Below the pieces are notes generated by a model. The model was given only the letters and a program-made list of their open reading frames with translations, ran no database searches and was not told where the DNA came from. A DNA stretch of 64,000 bases from CAZOZZ01 sp965262425 (GTDB lineage: Bacteria; Acidobacteriota; Terriglobia; 20CM-2-55-15). Of the stretch, positions 1-8,316 are shown in pieces. The translations under genes and the position numbers were made by a program. Each line of letters begins with the position of its first letter. The first letter of the stretch is position 1. The stretch lies in the NCBI GenBank assembly GCA_965262425.1, contig OZ253536.1, positions 620,001-684,000 on the forward strand, read 5' to 3'.

Positions 1-172
1 ACCGGAGTGACCCGAGGGGACCAGGTGGAAGCAACGCGGATCGACCGACAGTTTCGAGGGCCCTGAGTCAGAAGATCCCCCGGCTACGAAAGCGTTCGGC
101 CTCCTTACGAATATTCTGCTATTCTCTTGCGCAGTAATCATCGAATTCGGGAAAGTCATTCGGGAGAGAAAC

Positions 173-1006
173 GTGGAGCGAAAGCTTGTCATTGCCGCGG
201 TCGCCCTGATTCTATGCTGGCCCACAGCCGTCCCACCGGCACTGGCCGGGCAGGTTGAACCATCCGTGGCGGCTATGGTTGGCGCGGCCAACGAACTGCG
301 TGAGGCCCTCAAGGACCGGGAGGCTCTGGACCAGTACCTACAGGTTCTTCTGGTCGAACCCAATCACTTCGAGGCTTTGTCCGGCGCGGCCTACCTCTAT
401 GGAAGAGTCGGTTCGCATCTCGACCGAAAAGAAGAGCAGGAAGACTATTTCGAGGAGGCCCTGGTCCTCGCAGAGCGTGCCCTCGAGCAAGAGCCGGATC
501 ATCCGGAATCCAATTTTGTGATGGCGTGGGCCTACGGCGGAATTGCGATGCTTTCAAGCGGGCGGGAAAAAATCGAGGCAGGTAAGCATGTTTATGACCA
601 CGTAAATCGAGTGCTGGAACAGCGCGAAGACGATGACCGTGCCTGGTACGTACTTGGGAACCTGAACTACGAGGCGGCGGGAGCAACTCTTCTTGAAAAA
701 GCCGCGGCCAGTATGCTGTATGGCGGCTTGCCTCCGAACCTGACGAATCGCAACGCGATCGCGGCGTATACGAAAGCCGTAGAACTCCGTCCGGACTCCA
801 TCTTATACCGATTCGAACTGGCACGTGTGCTTGCCAGAGTCGGCAGGTACGGTGCAGCCCGGGAGCACCTGGACCATGCTCTCTCACTGGAGCCTATGGT
901 CGAAGGTGACGATTCGCTGCTGGAGGAATGTAGGAAATTAAGTAAAAAGGTTCGCCTCCTCCGCAGAATTTGTGGGCAGTCCAAAGGCCTGTGCGCACAT
1001 AAGTAA
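173..1006 (+). CDS. Secreted TPR-repeat protein, 3' end altered by a 317-bp element
   Basis: The product has a hydrophobic signal peptide (residues 1-26, ending ALAG) followed by tetratricopeptide-type helical pairs over about residues 45-245, so it is probably an exported protein-interaction scaffold with no catalytic motif. The start is a GTG. A 317-bp mobile element entered two codons before the original stop. The 8-bp target AAAGGTTC is duplicated at 946-953 and 1271-1278. Rejoining the target restores the ending KKV-Q-R followed by TAA at 1284-1286. The present reading frame instead runs into the element and picks up about 16 foreign residues before stopping at 1006. The protein is probably still functional because only the extreme C-terminus changed. 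The partner is unknown. Confidence 0.75.
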   Translation: MERKLVIAAVALILCWPTAVPPALAGQVEPSVAAMVGAANELREALKDREALDQYLQVLLVEPNHFEALSGAAYLYGRVGSHLDRKEEQEDYFEEALVLAERALEQEPDHPESNFVMAWAYGGIAMLSSGREKIEAGKHVYDHVNRVLEQREDDDRAWYVLGNLNYEAAGATLLEKAAASMLYGGLPPNLTNRNAIAAYTKAVELRPDSILYRFELARVLARVGRYGAAREHLDHALSLEPMVEGDDSLLEECRKLSKKVRLLRRICGQSKGLCAHK

Positions 1007-1270
1007 TTGAAACAAAGTACCTTATTCTTTTGTTCGACGGCGAATATTCCAGTACCCACTTCGGTCGGACGCCTACACCCGGTGCCCGGAGCCCCCGCCG
1101 GAGGCCCCGTTCCCCATCGCCCACACCAGCCGACACCGCGGAGCGCAGCCGAGGGTCAAGGCCGGCGCAGCCGCCGAGCTTGCGAGGGAAGCCTTGAGGC
1201 TTGGCGAGCACCGTGGTCTCCTCAAGCGGCGATGGAAGACGGTTTTACCCACAAATTCTGCGGAAGACCC
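954..1270 (+). mobile_element. 317-bp non-autonomous element (MITE), copy 1
   Basis: This is the first of five near-identical 317-bp copies (also 6512-6828, 24857-25173, 32563-32879, 57102-57418). Its ends are inverted repeats of about 23 bp sharing CCGCAGAATTTGTGGG. It is flanked by a perfect 8-bp duplication AAAGGTTC. It encodes no transposase. The ends resemble those of the ISL3 element at 31032-32557 (shared pattern G..TC.TC.GCA.AAT.TGTGGG), and 8-bp duplications are typical of the ISL3 family, so mobilisation by that transposase is inferred. Confidence 0.9.
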
Positions 1271-1314
1271 AAAGGTTCAGAGATAAAGAATCTTTCGATG
1301 GAGTTGATCGAACG

Positions 1315-2145
1315 CTACTTATCTTGATTCGCCGCGCGCCACTGCTCGTAACGCAGGCGAAGAGTCTTGACCGGGTTCAGGTCCTCGCCCTCCCGGATAC
1401 CCTGTGCGTGATCCGGAGACGGCTGCGAGACGGTGAGGTACATCGCGTAGTCCCCGTCGTTGTAGGAGTCCCCATTCGAATCGGTCGGATCGGCCCTTAG
1501 AATGTATGCGACGTGTGCGGTTTTGGCGTCGCAGGGAATTGGAGCTGCACCGCCGTCTTCCGGGTGTGGAGGGCAGATGCAACGGCTGTCACCGCCCGCC
1601 CGGTCCCCCGCCCACAGCGCCGCCATGGCACGATCCGCGAGTGAGCCGCTGGTCTGGACGAACGCTTTGACGGCGCTGGGGACGACGTCATGCATGCGGA
1701 GGGTGTTACCCTGGACCGCATAGAAGATCTCCGTACCCGGGACCTGGCCATGCATGAATTGGGTAACAAAACCGTTGCCCAATCCGGAGTGTCCCGCCGC
1801 CCGGCCTTCCATGTCGACGATCCCGAACTGGCGCGATTGGAAAGCGGGATCGGCGCTCAACATCTCAATGATCTCGTGTGGATCGGTCCCCTTCTGCAGT
1901 TCCTCGAAGACAAGCATCTGGTTCCGGCCCGTGCCGTCCGCCGCGGCCTGACAGGTCGCTATCCCGATGCCGGGCACGACGACGCCGATCGCGTCTTTCA
2001 TCCGATCGTCCGTTGTGTCCACGCAGGACGCCGCCGCCATGACGACGCGCCTGGTGTTCCGGTCTACTGCTATGACCGACCATGTCGCAAACGCAGAACT
2101 TTCGAGGCAAAACAAAGCGGCCAGCAGAAGAAGTGTTCGTCGCAT
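1315..2145 (-). CDS. Secreted DUF1028 protein (Ntn-hydrolase-like fold)
   Basis: The 276-residue product has a cleavable signal peptide (residues 1-20, ending SSAFA). It then carries the DUF1028 core starting TWSVIAVD and running through the AAASC and GTGRNQM segments to about residue 200. DUF1028 proteins are usually about 220-330 residues and are related to Ntn hydrolases, but their substrate is not known. The Thr at the predicted mature N-terminus is where an Ntn nucleophile would sit, which is an inference. The gene converges on the TPR gene, and its 3' end lies 45 bp beyond the mobile element at 954-1270. Confidence 0.75.
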   Translation of the reverse strand: MRRTLLLLAALFCLESSAFATWSVIAVDRNTRRVVMAAASCVDTTDDRMKDAIGVVVPGIGIATCQAAADGTGRNQMLVFEELQKGTDPHEIIEMLSADPAFQSRQFGIVDMEGRAAGHSGLGNGFVTQFMHGQVPGTEIFYAVQGNTLRMHDVVPSAVKAFVQTSGSLADRAMAALWAGDRAGGDSRCICPPHPEDGGAAPIPCDAKTAHVAYILRADPTDSNGDSYNDGDYAMYLTVSQPSPDHAQGIREGEDLNPVKTLRLRYEQWRAANQDK

Positions 2146-2528
2146 GAAATCGTCCCTCCGTTTGAGCCGTTAGGATATTCCAGAATCCGGGCGTTTCGAA
2201 GGGAATAGGCGTGGCGGTGAACTACCGGATGATGCGGCACGCATAGATTCGCGGCGACCTGAACGATTGTGCTTCAAGCGAACTTCGAGATGACATCCGG
2301 CTGCTTACCCGTCTACCACAAACCTTTTGCTGATCGGGAGGTTCTCCGAAGTTTGCGCGTGGAACTGTCAAATGGATCGGAATCATCTCCGGTATCGTGG
2401 TCGCGCTTCCACTATGTGTTTCGTCGATACCCGCACGAACTGGGTCCACCTCTGCGCCGTTCTATTCCTTCGGCGAACCGGCGATTTCTTCCGAGGGAAG
2501 CGTGGGAGTATTCTCGTATAATGGCGGC
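2146..2528. other. Intergenic stretch without a recognised gene
   Basis: No credible coding sequence is seen here. A TATAAT-like hexamer at 2517-2522 lies only 7 nt before the ATG at 2529, which would fit a leaderless transcript for the small gene downstream. No good -35 is visible. Confidence 0.3.
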
Positions 2529-2792
2529 ATGGCTTCTGATACCTCGAAGCTGGCAGATTGGACTCCGGAACAGATCGCCGACGGCAAGCGGTGGGTTCAA
2601 GCCTGGAAAGAGGCGGGACCTGAACTCGAGCGATTACGCCGCGAGGAACTGCGCAGCCTGAATCCGCGGCACGCTATCGCACTCCTGTGCGGCCCCATGG
2701 ACTACACCATTCCTCCCCGGGCGCCACGAGCAACCTCAGGACTCGTCGAGCAGCAACGGTGGTTCATGAAGGCGGCCGACCGCCGTGATTGA
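2529..2792 (+). CDS. Small protein paired with a nucleotidyltransferase
   Basis: This is an 87-residue hydrophilic protein beginning MASDTSKLADWTPEQ. I do not recognise a named family. It overlaps the following nucleotidyltransferase gene by 8 bp, so the two form one translationally coupled unit. Small ORF plus nucleotidyltransferase pairs are common as toxin-antitoxin-like or housekeeping modules, but no function can be assigned from the sequence. The ATG at 2529 was chosen because upstream in-frame sequence shows no conserved character and a possible -10 box lies just ahead. Confidence 0.5.
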   Translation: MASDTSKLADWTPEQIADGKRWVQAWKEAGPELERLRREELRSLNPRHAIALLCGPMDYTIPPRAPRATSGLVEQQRWFMKAADRRD

Positions 2793-3174
2793 GGTGATCC
2801 GTGTCGCGGGTCAAATCCAGGCGCTGTGCGAGACCGAGAATTGGAGGTTCTGTTTCATCGGAGGCGTGGCGTTACAGCGATGGGGAGAGCCGCGTGAAAC
2901 AGTCGACGTCGATCTGACCCTGATGACGGGTTTTGGCGGCGAGGAGCCGTTCATCCAAACCCTGCTCGCCAGATTCGAGGGAAGAGTTGACGATCCCGCC
3001 GGATTCGCCCGCACTCGCCGTGTCTTGTTGCTCCGTTCAAATTCCGGCGTGGGTATCGACATCGCTTTGGGCGCTCTACCCTTTGAAGAGTCTGCCGTGA
3101 CCCGTGCGAGCCTCTTCGCCTTTCCCGGAGACGCTGATCCACCGGGATCCGCTTCCCTCATGACAGGTTGGTGA
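2785..3174 (+). CDS. Nucleotidyltransferase-fold protein (AbiEii/MNT-like), truncated
   Basis: The product contains FIGGVALQRWGEPRETVDVDLTL, the glycine-rich loop and the D-x-D pair of the nucleotidyltransferase fold (about residues 25-47), as in AbiEii-type or MNT proteins. The start is GTG at 2785, overlapping the preceding gene. Family members normally continue for another 60-150 residues after the FPFEESAV-type segment. Here the frame stops soon after residue 120 in unrelated residues and overlaps the 3' end of the convergent recQ by 17 bp. The C-terminus has therefore probably been lost by deletion, and activity is doubtful. Confidence 0.55.
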   Translation: MIEVIRVAGQIQALCETENWRFCFIGGVALQRWGEPRETVDVDLTLMTGFGGEEPFIQTLLARFEGRVDDPAGFARTRRVLLLRSNSGVGIDIALGALPFEESAVTRASLFAFPGDADPPGSASLMTGW

Positions 3175-5089
3175 GTGAAGCATTGCACCAGGCAAGAACC
3201 TTCGCGAACGGGTATTCTTCGGTAGTGCCGAACAAGGCGTGACGTGTGAGCTTGGCCCGGGTCAGGGCCGGGCTGGTCAGGCCGCACAGGAACCGGGCCG
3301 CCTGACGTGCCTCGTCGAGAGCTTCGGCGTGGGATCCGATCAGCGAGTGAAGAGCCTGGATATCGATTCGGTCCTCCAGTTCAGGGAGGCCCGACCGGGT
3401 CGGCAGTCGCTGCGCTTCGAGGGTCCGGCACCAGGTGCAGTGGCCACAGCCGGTCTCCCGCAATTCCCCGAAGTACCCAACCAGGGCATTGGTCTGGCAG
3501 CCATCCCGGGTGACCAGTTCGAGAACTTCCGACACCCTTCTTACTTCCCGTTGTTCCCGTTGCTCGAACCGTTCGGCGAGATCCGAGACGAGTGCGTCCG
3601 GATTCTCTGGACCGCCGACCAGTGTGTAGCGGTGTCGGAGGCCGGCGATCTGCAGCCTCACCCAGCCCTGCTGTTCGAGGTACTCGATCGCACGTACCAT
3701 GCGCGACCGGTCTTGTCGAAGACGAGCGGCGGCCGCGGTGGGGTCGAGAGTGTGCCAGATCCGGCCTTTCGTGGCTTCGGCGAAGATGTTCGCGACCAAC
3801 TGCGACCGTTCTCCGGAGAACTGTCCGACGATCTCATCCACGGGCAATTCCGGCCCGATCTTGTAGGTGGAGTAGAAAGGGGTGCGTGTGCGCAGGAATC
3901 CGAGAAGCTCGATATAAGTGAGGGCGGTCCGCAAGACCAGCGGCCGGATATCGAAGAGCGCCGATAGTTCGTAATGGCTGACGTCGAACTCCGTGGGCTG
4001 CGAAAACAGATGTCCCACCAGGCCGCCGAGTGCGCGCCGTGTCGAGGTGTCTCCGTAGGTGAAGTTTTCCAGCATGGAAGCATCTTCCGCCGACGCAAGC
4101 ATCTCGACCGTGGACTCCGCGCCGTCGCGGCCCGCCCGCCCGATCTCCTGGCTGTAGCTTTCCAGGCTCTTGGGGAGGTTGTAGTGATACACATAACGGA
4201 CGTCGGCCTTGTCGATCCCCATGCCGAACGCGATGGTGGCGACGACGATGTTCCGATCCGACCCCGTCCACCAATCCTGCACCCGCACCCGGTCTTCGCT
4301 GTCCATTCCCGCATGGTAGGCTCGCGCCTGATGACCGGCGTCTTCGAGCCGTTCGGCCACTCGCTCGGCCGTCTTCTGCAGCGTGACGTAGACGATCGTG
4401 GGGCCCGGCTTGCGGGTCCCGATGCGCCCGATCAGAAGAGCGTCGCGGTCCGCTCCCGCCACCGGTGTGGTCTCCATTGTCAGGTTGGGGCGATAGAAAC
4501 CGGTGACGATCGCGCACTCTTCTGGAATGCCGAATCCGGAGCAAATCTGGTCGACAACCGCCGGAGTTGCCGTGGCGGTCAAGGCCAGGACCCTTTCGGC
4601 CTGCAGTTCCCGGGCGGCTTCGGCCAGCTTCAGGTAGTCGGGACGGAAATTGTGTCCCCATTCCGAGATGCAATGGGCTTCGTCGACTGCAAAAAGGGAG
4701 ATCTTCACGCGTTTCATCGTTTCCAGGAAGCGCTCGTTGTTGAAGCGTTCCGGAGCCACGTAAAGAAGTTTCAGGTCTCCGGACTCCAATCGCTCCTTTG
4801 CATCTCGATTCTCGTCCCGCGTCAGCGACGAGTCCATTCGTGTCGCGGCGATCCCGCGTCGCCCGAGAAAGTCGATCTGATCCTTCATCAATGCGATCAG
4901 TGGAGACACGACCAGAGTGACCCCGTCCCAGGTGAGGGCAGGCAGTTGGTAGCACAGGGACTTGCCGCCACCGGTCGGAAACACGGCAAGAGCCGCTCCA
5001 TGAGCTTCGAGCGCCTGTATCGCTTCCTGTTGACCGGGTCGGAACCCGGCGTGGCCAAACCGGTCTTTCAGGATCGTGAGTCGGTCCAT
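3158..5089 (-). CDS. recQ: ATP-dependent DNA helicase RecQ
   Basis: This 643-residue superfamily 2 DNA helicase unwinds recombination and stalled-fork intermediates 3' to 5' in the cytoplasm. Motifs are in order: the RecQ motif 0 region FRPGQQEAIQ, Walker A FPTGGGKSLCYQLPA, motif Ia SPLIALMKDQ, the DEAH box in FAVDEAHCISEWGH, and late motifs including ATIAFGMGIDKADVRYVYHYNLPKS split around the QEIGRAGRDG segment. A zinc-binding/RQC-like C-terminal region has the cysteine cluster GCGHCTWC. No clear HRDC domain is seen. I place the start at ATG 5089 (MDRLTILKDRFGHAGF) because it has an AAGGA-type ribosome site and matches family starts; an upstream extension to 5152 is possible. The 3' end overlaps the convergent truncated nucleotidyltransferase. 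Confidence 0.92.
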   Translation of the reverse strand: MDRLTILKDRFGHAGFRPGQQEAIQALEAHGAALAVFPTGGGKSLCYQLPALTWDGVTLVVSPLIALMKDQIDFLGRRGIAATRMDSSLTRDENRDAKERLESGDLKLLYVAPERFNNERFLETMKRVKISLFAVDEAHCISEWGHNFRPDYLKLAEAARELQAERVLALTATATPAVVDQICSGFGIPEECAIVTGFYRPNLTMETTPVAGADRDALLIGRIGTRKPGPTIVYVTLQKTAERVAERLEDAGHQARAYHAGMDSEDRVRVQDWWTGSDRNIVVATIAFGMGIDKADVRYVYHYNLPKSLESYSQEIGRAGRDGAESTVEMLASAEDASMLENFTYGDTSTRRALGGLVGHLFSQPTEFDVSHYELSALFDIRPLVLRTALTYIELLGFLRTRTPFYSTYKIGPELPVDEIVGQFSGERSQLVANIFAEATKGRIWHTLDPTAAAARLRQDRSRMVRAIEYLEQQGWVRLQIAGLRHRYTLVGGPENPDALVSDLAERFEQREQREVRRVSEVLELVTRDGCQTNALVGYFGELRETGCGHCTWCRTLEAQRLPTRSGLPELEDRIDIQALHSLIGSHAEALDEARQAARFLCGLTSPALTRAKLTRHALFGTTEEYPFAKVLAWCNASLTNLS

Positions 5090-5220
5090 CGGCTGATATT
5101 CCTTGATGCTTCCTCCACCCGTCGGAGTTCGCGTTCTGTAGTCTGAAGCCATTCTATGTCCGAGGAGCCCTGGTGGTGGGAAATCAATCCACTGCGATCA
5201 TTTCTTCCGCCACGGGCTGG

Positions 5221-5412
5221 TAGTGGTCCCCGCCAGATATAGCGGTACTAGATTTCGGAGTTCCGCCCGAACCCGTAGGGCCGATGGAGGTTGCCCCTCA
5301 CCAAGGCTAAACCCAGTCGAAAGCTCAGACTCACCAAACGGTGGATCTCACCCATCAGTCCGCTCGCAACCTCCTTCGGAGATAGTGTCGCTATATCTGG
5401 CGGGGACCACTA
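5221..5412 (+). mobile_element. 192-bp IS630-type mini-element with perfect 24-bp ends
   Basis: The sequence begins TAGTGGTCCCCGCCAGATAT and ends with its exact 24-bp reverse complement, with TA at each border. It has no coding capacity. The outer bases TAGTGGTCCCCG match the right end of the IS630 copies in this window (reverse complement TAGTGGTCCCCGTCAAACAG), so it is probably mobilised by a related IS630/mariner-type transposase. An IS630 copy sits immediately at its right-hand TA. Confidence 0.75.
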
Positions 5413-5467
5413 GTGTAGTCCGTCACAGTTAATGTAACTTATTCAGCTTTCCTACGTCTGAGTATAT

Positions 5468-6568
5468 ATGAGGAGAGCACCGACGATTAAATTGGACATT
5501 CCTGTGCGGAAGGAACTGGAGCGACTGAGCCGAAGCCGCAGTGTGGCGGTCCGGTTGGCGGAACGATCTCGAATTGTCTTGCTGGCCGCCGGGGGTCTGG
5601 ACAATCAGGAGATCGCTGCCAAGTTGGACATCACTCGTCAAAAGGCCGGACGTTGGCGCGATCGTTTCGTTGAAGATGGCCTCGGGGGAATCGAAAAGGA
5701 CGCTTCCCGCAGTGGACGGATTCCCTCGATCGGCCGCCGGAAGCGGGCCCGGATCGTGAAGAAGACGGTCGAAGGGAAGCCTCCGAACGCCACGCACTGG
5801 AGCCGGTCCTTGATGGCCAGGGCAACCGGCGTCAGCGAGTCCACGGTAGGGAGAATCTGGCGGGCTCATGGCTTGAAGCCTCATCTGGCACGCACCTTCA
5901 AACTTTCCAACGACAAACAATTTGTCGAGAAGTTGGAGGATGTGGTCGGTTTGTATCTGAACCCTCCGGAAAACGCCATTGTTTTGTCCTGCGATGAGAA
6001 GAGCCAGATGCAGGCCCTGGACCGCACGCAACCCGGGTTACCTCTGAAGAAGGGGCGGTGCGGCACCCTCACCCACGACTACAAACGCAACGGGACGACC
6101 ACGATGTTCGCCGCGCTCAATACGCTGGACGGCTCGATTATCGGGACCTGTATGCCGAAGCATCGTCATCAGGAATGGATCCGGTTTCTCAATCAGATCA
6201 AACGTTCCGTGCCGAAAGACAAACAGATCCATATCATTTGCGACAACTACGCCACGCACAAACATCAGAAAGTCGTCAACTGGTTGAAGCGCAACACGCG
6301 CTTTCATGTGCACTTCACACCGACCAGTGCATCCTGGCTGAACATGGTCGAACGCTTCTTCCGGGATCTTTCCGAACAACGGCTTCGGCGCGGGGTTTTC
6401 CATTCGGTTCCTGAGCTAATCCAGGCCGTGGAGGAATATGTCGGGGGTCACAATCAGAACCCGAAGCCCTTCATTTGGACCGCAACGGCTTCCGATATTC
6501 TTAAAAAAGTTGCCTCCTCCGCAGAATTTGTGGGCAGTCCAAAGGCCTGTGCGCACATAAGTAATTGA
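5468..6568 (+). pseudogene. IS630 transposase, interrupted near its C-terminus
   Basis: The protein matches the intact 361-residue transposase at 38864-39949. It has an N-terminal helix-turn-helix (LAAKLDITRQKAGRWRDRF region) and a DDE catalytic core with acidic residues in SCDEKSQ, ICDNYATHK and NMVERFF. The 317-bp element at 6512-6828 replaces roughly the last 15-20 residues, so the frame ends inside that element at 6568. The original C-terminal coding sequence continues after 6836. The DDE residues are intact, so residual activity cannot be excluded. Confidence 0.85.
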
Positions 6569-6828
6569 AACAAAGTACCTTATTCTTTTGTTCGACGGCG
6601 AATATTCCAGTACCCACTTCGGTCGGACGCCTACACCCGGTGCCCGGAGCCCCCGCCGGAGGCCCCGTTCCCCATCGCCCACACCAGCCGACACCGCGGA
6701 GCGCAGCCGAGGGTCAAGGCCGGCGCAGCCGCCGAGCTTGCGAGGGAAGCCTTGAGGCTTGGCGAGCACCGTGGTCTCCTCAAGCGGCGATGGAAGACGG
6801 TTTTACCCACAAATTCTGCGGAAGACCC
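6512..6828 (+). mobile_element. 317-bp non-autonomous element, copy 2 (nested in IS630)
   Basis: The element sits in the IS630 transposase gene with the 8-bp duplication AAAAAGTT at 6504-6511 and 6829-6836. The uninterrupted IS630 copy at 38807-39961 shows the same site (around 39900) without the insertion. This gives an empty-site comparison that fixes the element boundaries at 317 bp. Confidence 0.95.
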
Positions 6829-6953
6829 AAAAAGTTCAACGTGCCCGAAAGAAGCTCGATAAGTTACAGTCTGTTTGACGGGGACCACTAGCTTTGCATT
6901 CGAGCTGTTCGCTATTTCAAAACGCACCTGGAATCCGGTAGTATCCAGGGCTT

Positions 6954-8231
6954 ATGACTACGGGAGCCAGCACGAACGCCGCCGACCTTCTCGAAGACTT
7001 ACGCGAAGCACGCGTGAGTGAGTTGGCGCTGTTTACCGATCTTTCAGACGACCAATTGCTCGGTCCCGAGCAGCACTTTCTCGAACCTCCGATCTGGGAA
7101 CTCGGACACGTCGGTTGGTTTCAGGAATACTGGCTCCTTCGGGAACTTGGGGGCGCGAAGCCGATCATTGAAGGCGCCGACGGTATCTACGACGCGTTCA
7201 ACGTGTCCTACAATCTTCGCCGCGTCCACGATTTTCCGACGCGGGATGAGACCCTGGAATACCTCCAGACCGTGCTGGAACGTTCTGTCGATCGACTGGA
7301 TGCCCGTCGGTTGGACCTGAGGGAGAGGTACTTCTACTGGCTGGCGGCCCAGCACGAATACATGCATTCGGAAAACCTCTGCATGGTGCGGCAGACGCTC
7401 GGGTACGCCAGACCGAAGTTCGAAGAGAGAGAAGTGGTCACCGACCCGAACTTCGAGCCTAAGGATGTCGATATCTCCGGTGGAATATGTTCCATCGGTG
7501 CCCCGAACAATGACGCCTTCGTCTTCGACAACGAGATGTGGGCGCATCAGGTGAAGATCGAGCCGTTCCGTATGGCCAACGCTCCGGTTACGAACCGGCA
7601 GTTCGTCGAGTTCATCGAGGACGGAGGATACGCCACCAGGCGGTTCTGGCGCAAACACGGGTGGGAGTGGAGGCGTCGGGAGGGTGCGACGCATCCGCTG
7701 TTCTGGCGAAAGTCCGACGATGGATGGGTGCAGAAGATTTTTGACGAGGAGTTGCCCCTGGAGCCGAACCATCCAGTAGTTCACATCAACTGGTACGAGG
7801 CCCGGGCGTATTGCGTGTGGGCCGGCCGCAGGCTCCCGACGGAAGCCGAATGGGAACTGGCGGCTTCCGGGCCCGACGGGCGGCCCTTTCCGTGGGGTGA
7901 GGAGTTGCCGAGTCCCGATCGAGCCAACCTGGACTGGAGCCATCTGGGAGTCGTCGACGTGGGCGCCTATCCGGAAGGCGACAGCGTGTTCGGTTGCCGT
8001 CAGATGATCGGCAACATCTGGGAATGGACTTCCAGCTATCTGGAGCCCTACCCGGGTTTCAGGCCGGGTGCCTACAAGGAATACTCTCAGCCGTATTTCG
8101 GTAAGAAGCCGGTCTTGCGGGGTGGTGGCTTCGCTTCGCGTTCGAAGATGGTTCGCAATACCTGGCGCAATTTCTTCATGCGGCATCGCCGGAACATCGT
8201 TGCCGGATTCCGGACCTGCGCCCTTGATTAG
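6954..8231 (+). CDS. EgtB/SenA-family non-heme iron sulfoxide/selenoxide synthase
   Basis: This 425-residue protein joins an N-terminal DinB_2 domain (about residues 10-150) to a C-terminal FGE-sulfatase/SUMF1 domain (about 185-425), the architecture of EgtB. EgtB joins cysteine or gamma-glutamylcysteine to hercynine with oxygen in ergothioneine synthesis; SenA makes the selenium analogue. Candidate iron ligands are the His in LGHVGWFQEYW and the H-x3-H pair in QHEYMHSEN. The C-terminus has GNIWEWTSSYLEPYPGF and the terminal GFRTCALD. No egtD methyltransferase or senB/senC is nearby, so the substrate is unresolved. The start ATG at 6954 gives a normal-length protein. It lies about 60 bp past the IS630 copy and 85 bp before a co-oriented aldo/keto reductase. 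Confidence 0.85.
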   Translation: MTTGASTNAADLLEDLREARVSELALFTDLSDDQLLGPEQHFLEPPIWELGHVGWFQEYWLLRELGGAKPIIEGADGIYDAFNVSYNLRRVHDFPTRDETLEYLQTVLERSVDRLDARRLDLRERYFYWLAAQHEYMHSENLCMVRQTLGYARPKFEEREVVTDPNFEPKDVDISGGICSIGAPNNDAFVFDNEMWAHQVKIEPFRMANAPVTNRQFVEFIEDGGYATRRFWRKHGWEWRRREGATHPLFWRKSDDGWVQKIFDEELPLEPNHPVVHINWYEARAYCVWAGRRLPTEAEWELAASGPDGRPFPWGEELPSPDRANLDWSHLGVVDVGAYPEGDSVFGCRQMIGNIWEWTSSYLEPYPGFRPGAYKEYSQPYFGKKPVLRGGGFASRSKMVRNTWRNFFMRHRRNIVAGFRTCALD

Positions 8232-8282
8232 TGATCGCGTCCGTGAGGTCGTTCACCCGCCTCAAAGACAGACCCGTTCACG

Positions 8283-8288
8283 TATAAT
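8283..8288 (+). promoter_or_regulatory. Possible -10 box for the aldo/keto reductase
   Basis: TATAAT lies 29 nt upstream of the GTG start at 8317, in the gap between the EgtB-like gene and the reductase. No good -35 is spaced 16-18 bp before it, so this is tentative. Confidence 0.3.
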
Positions 8289-8316
8289 GCAAATCCCGGG
8301 TTGAGGAAGCGCGATC

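Larger units (their letters stand above)
5411..6890 (+). mobile_element. IS630-family element, copy A, split by a 317-bp element
   Basis: The element runs from TA at 5411 to TA at 6889, with ends TAGTGTAGTCCGTCA and TGACGGGGACCACTA. Removing the 317-bp insertion and its 8-bp duplication leaves 1155 bp, the exact length of the intact copy at 38807-39961. The left border coincides with the right TA of the 192-bp mini-element. Confidence 0.9.

Noticed and set aside
1007..1327. Recurrent frames inside every 317-bp element (MKQSTLFFCSTANIPV... on one strand, MLAKPQGFPRKLGG... on the other)
   Set aside because: They recur only because the element is repeated; composition is arginine/proline-rich, there is no family signal, and neither could be a transposase.
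3239..5146. Long plus-strand frames opposite recQ
   Set aside because: They are antisense shadows of a strong RecQ coding sequence.
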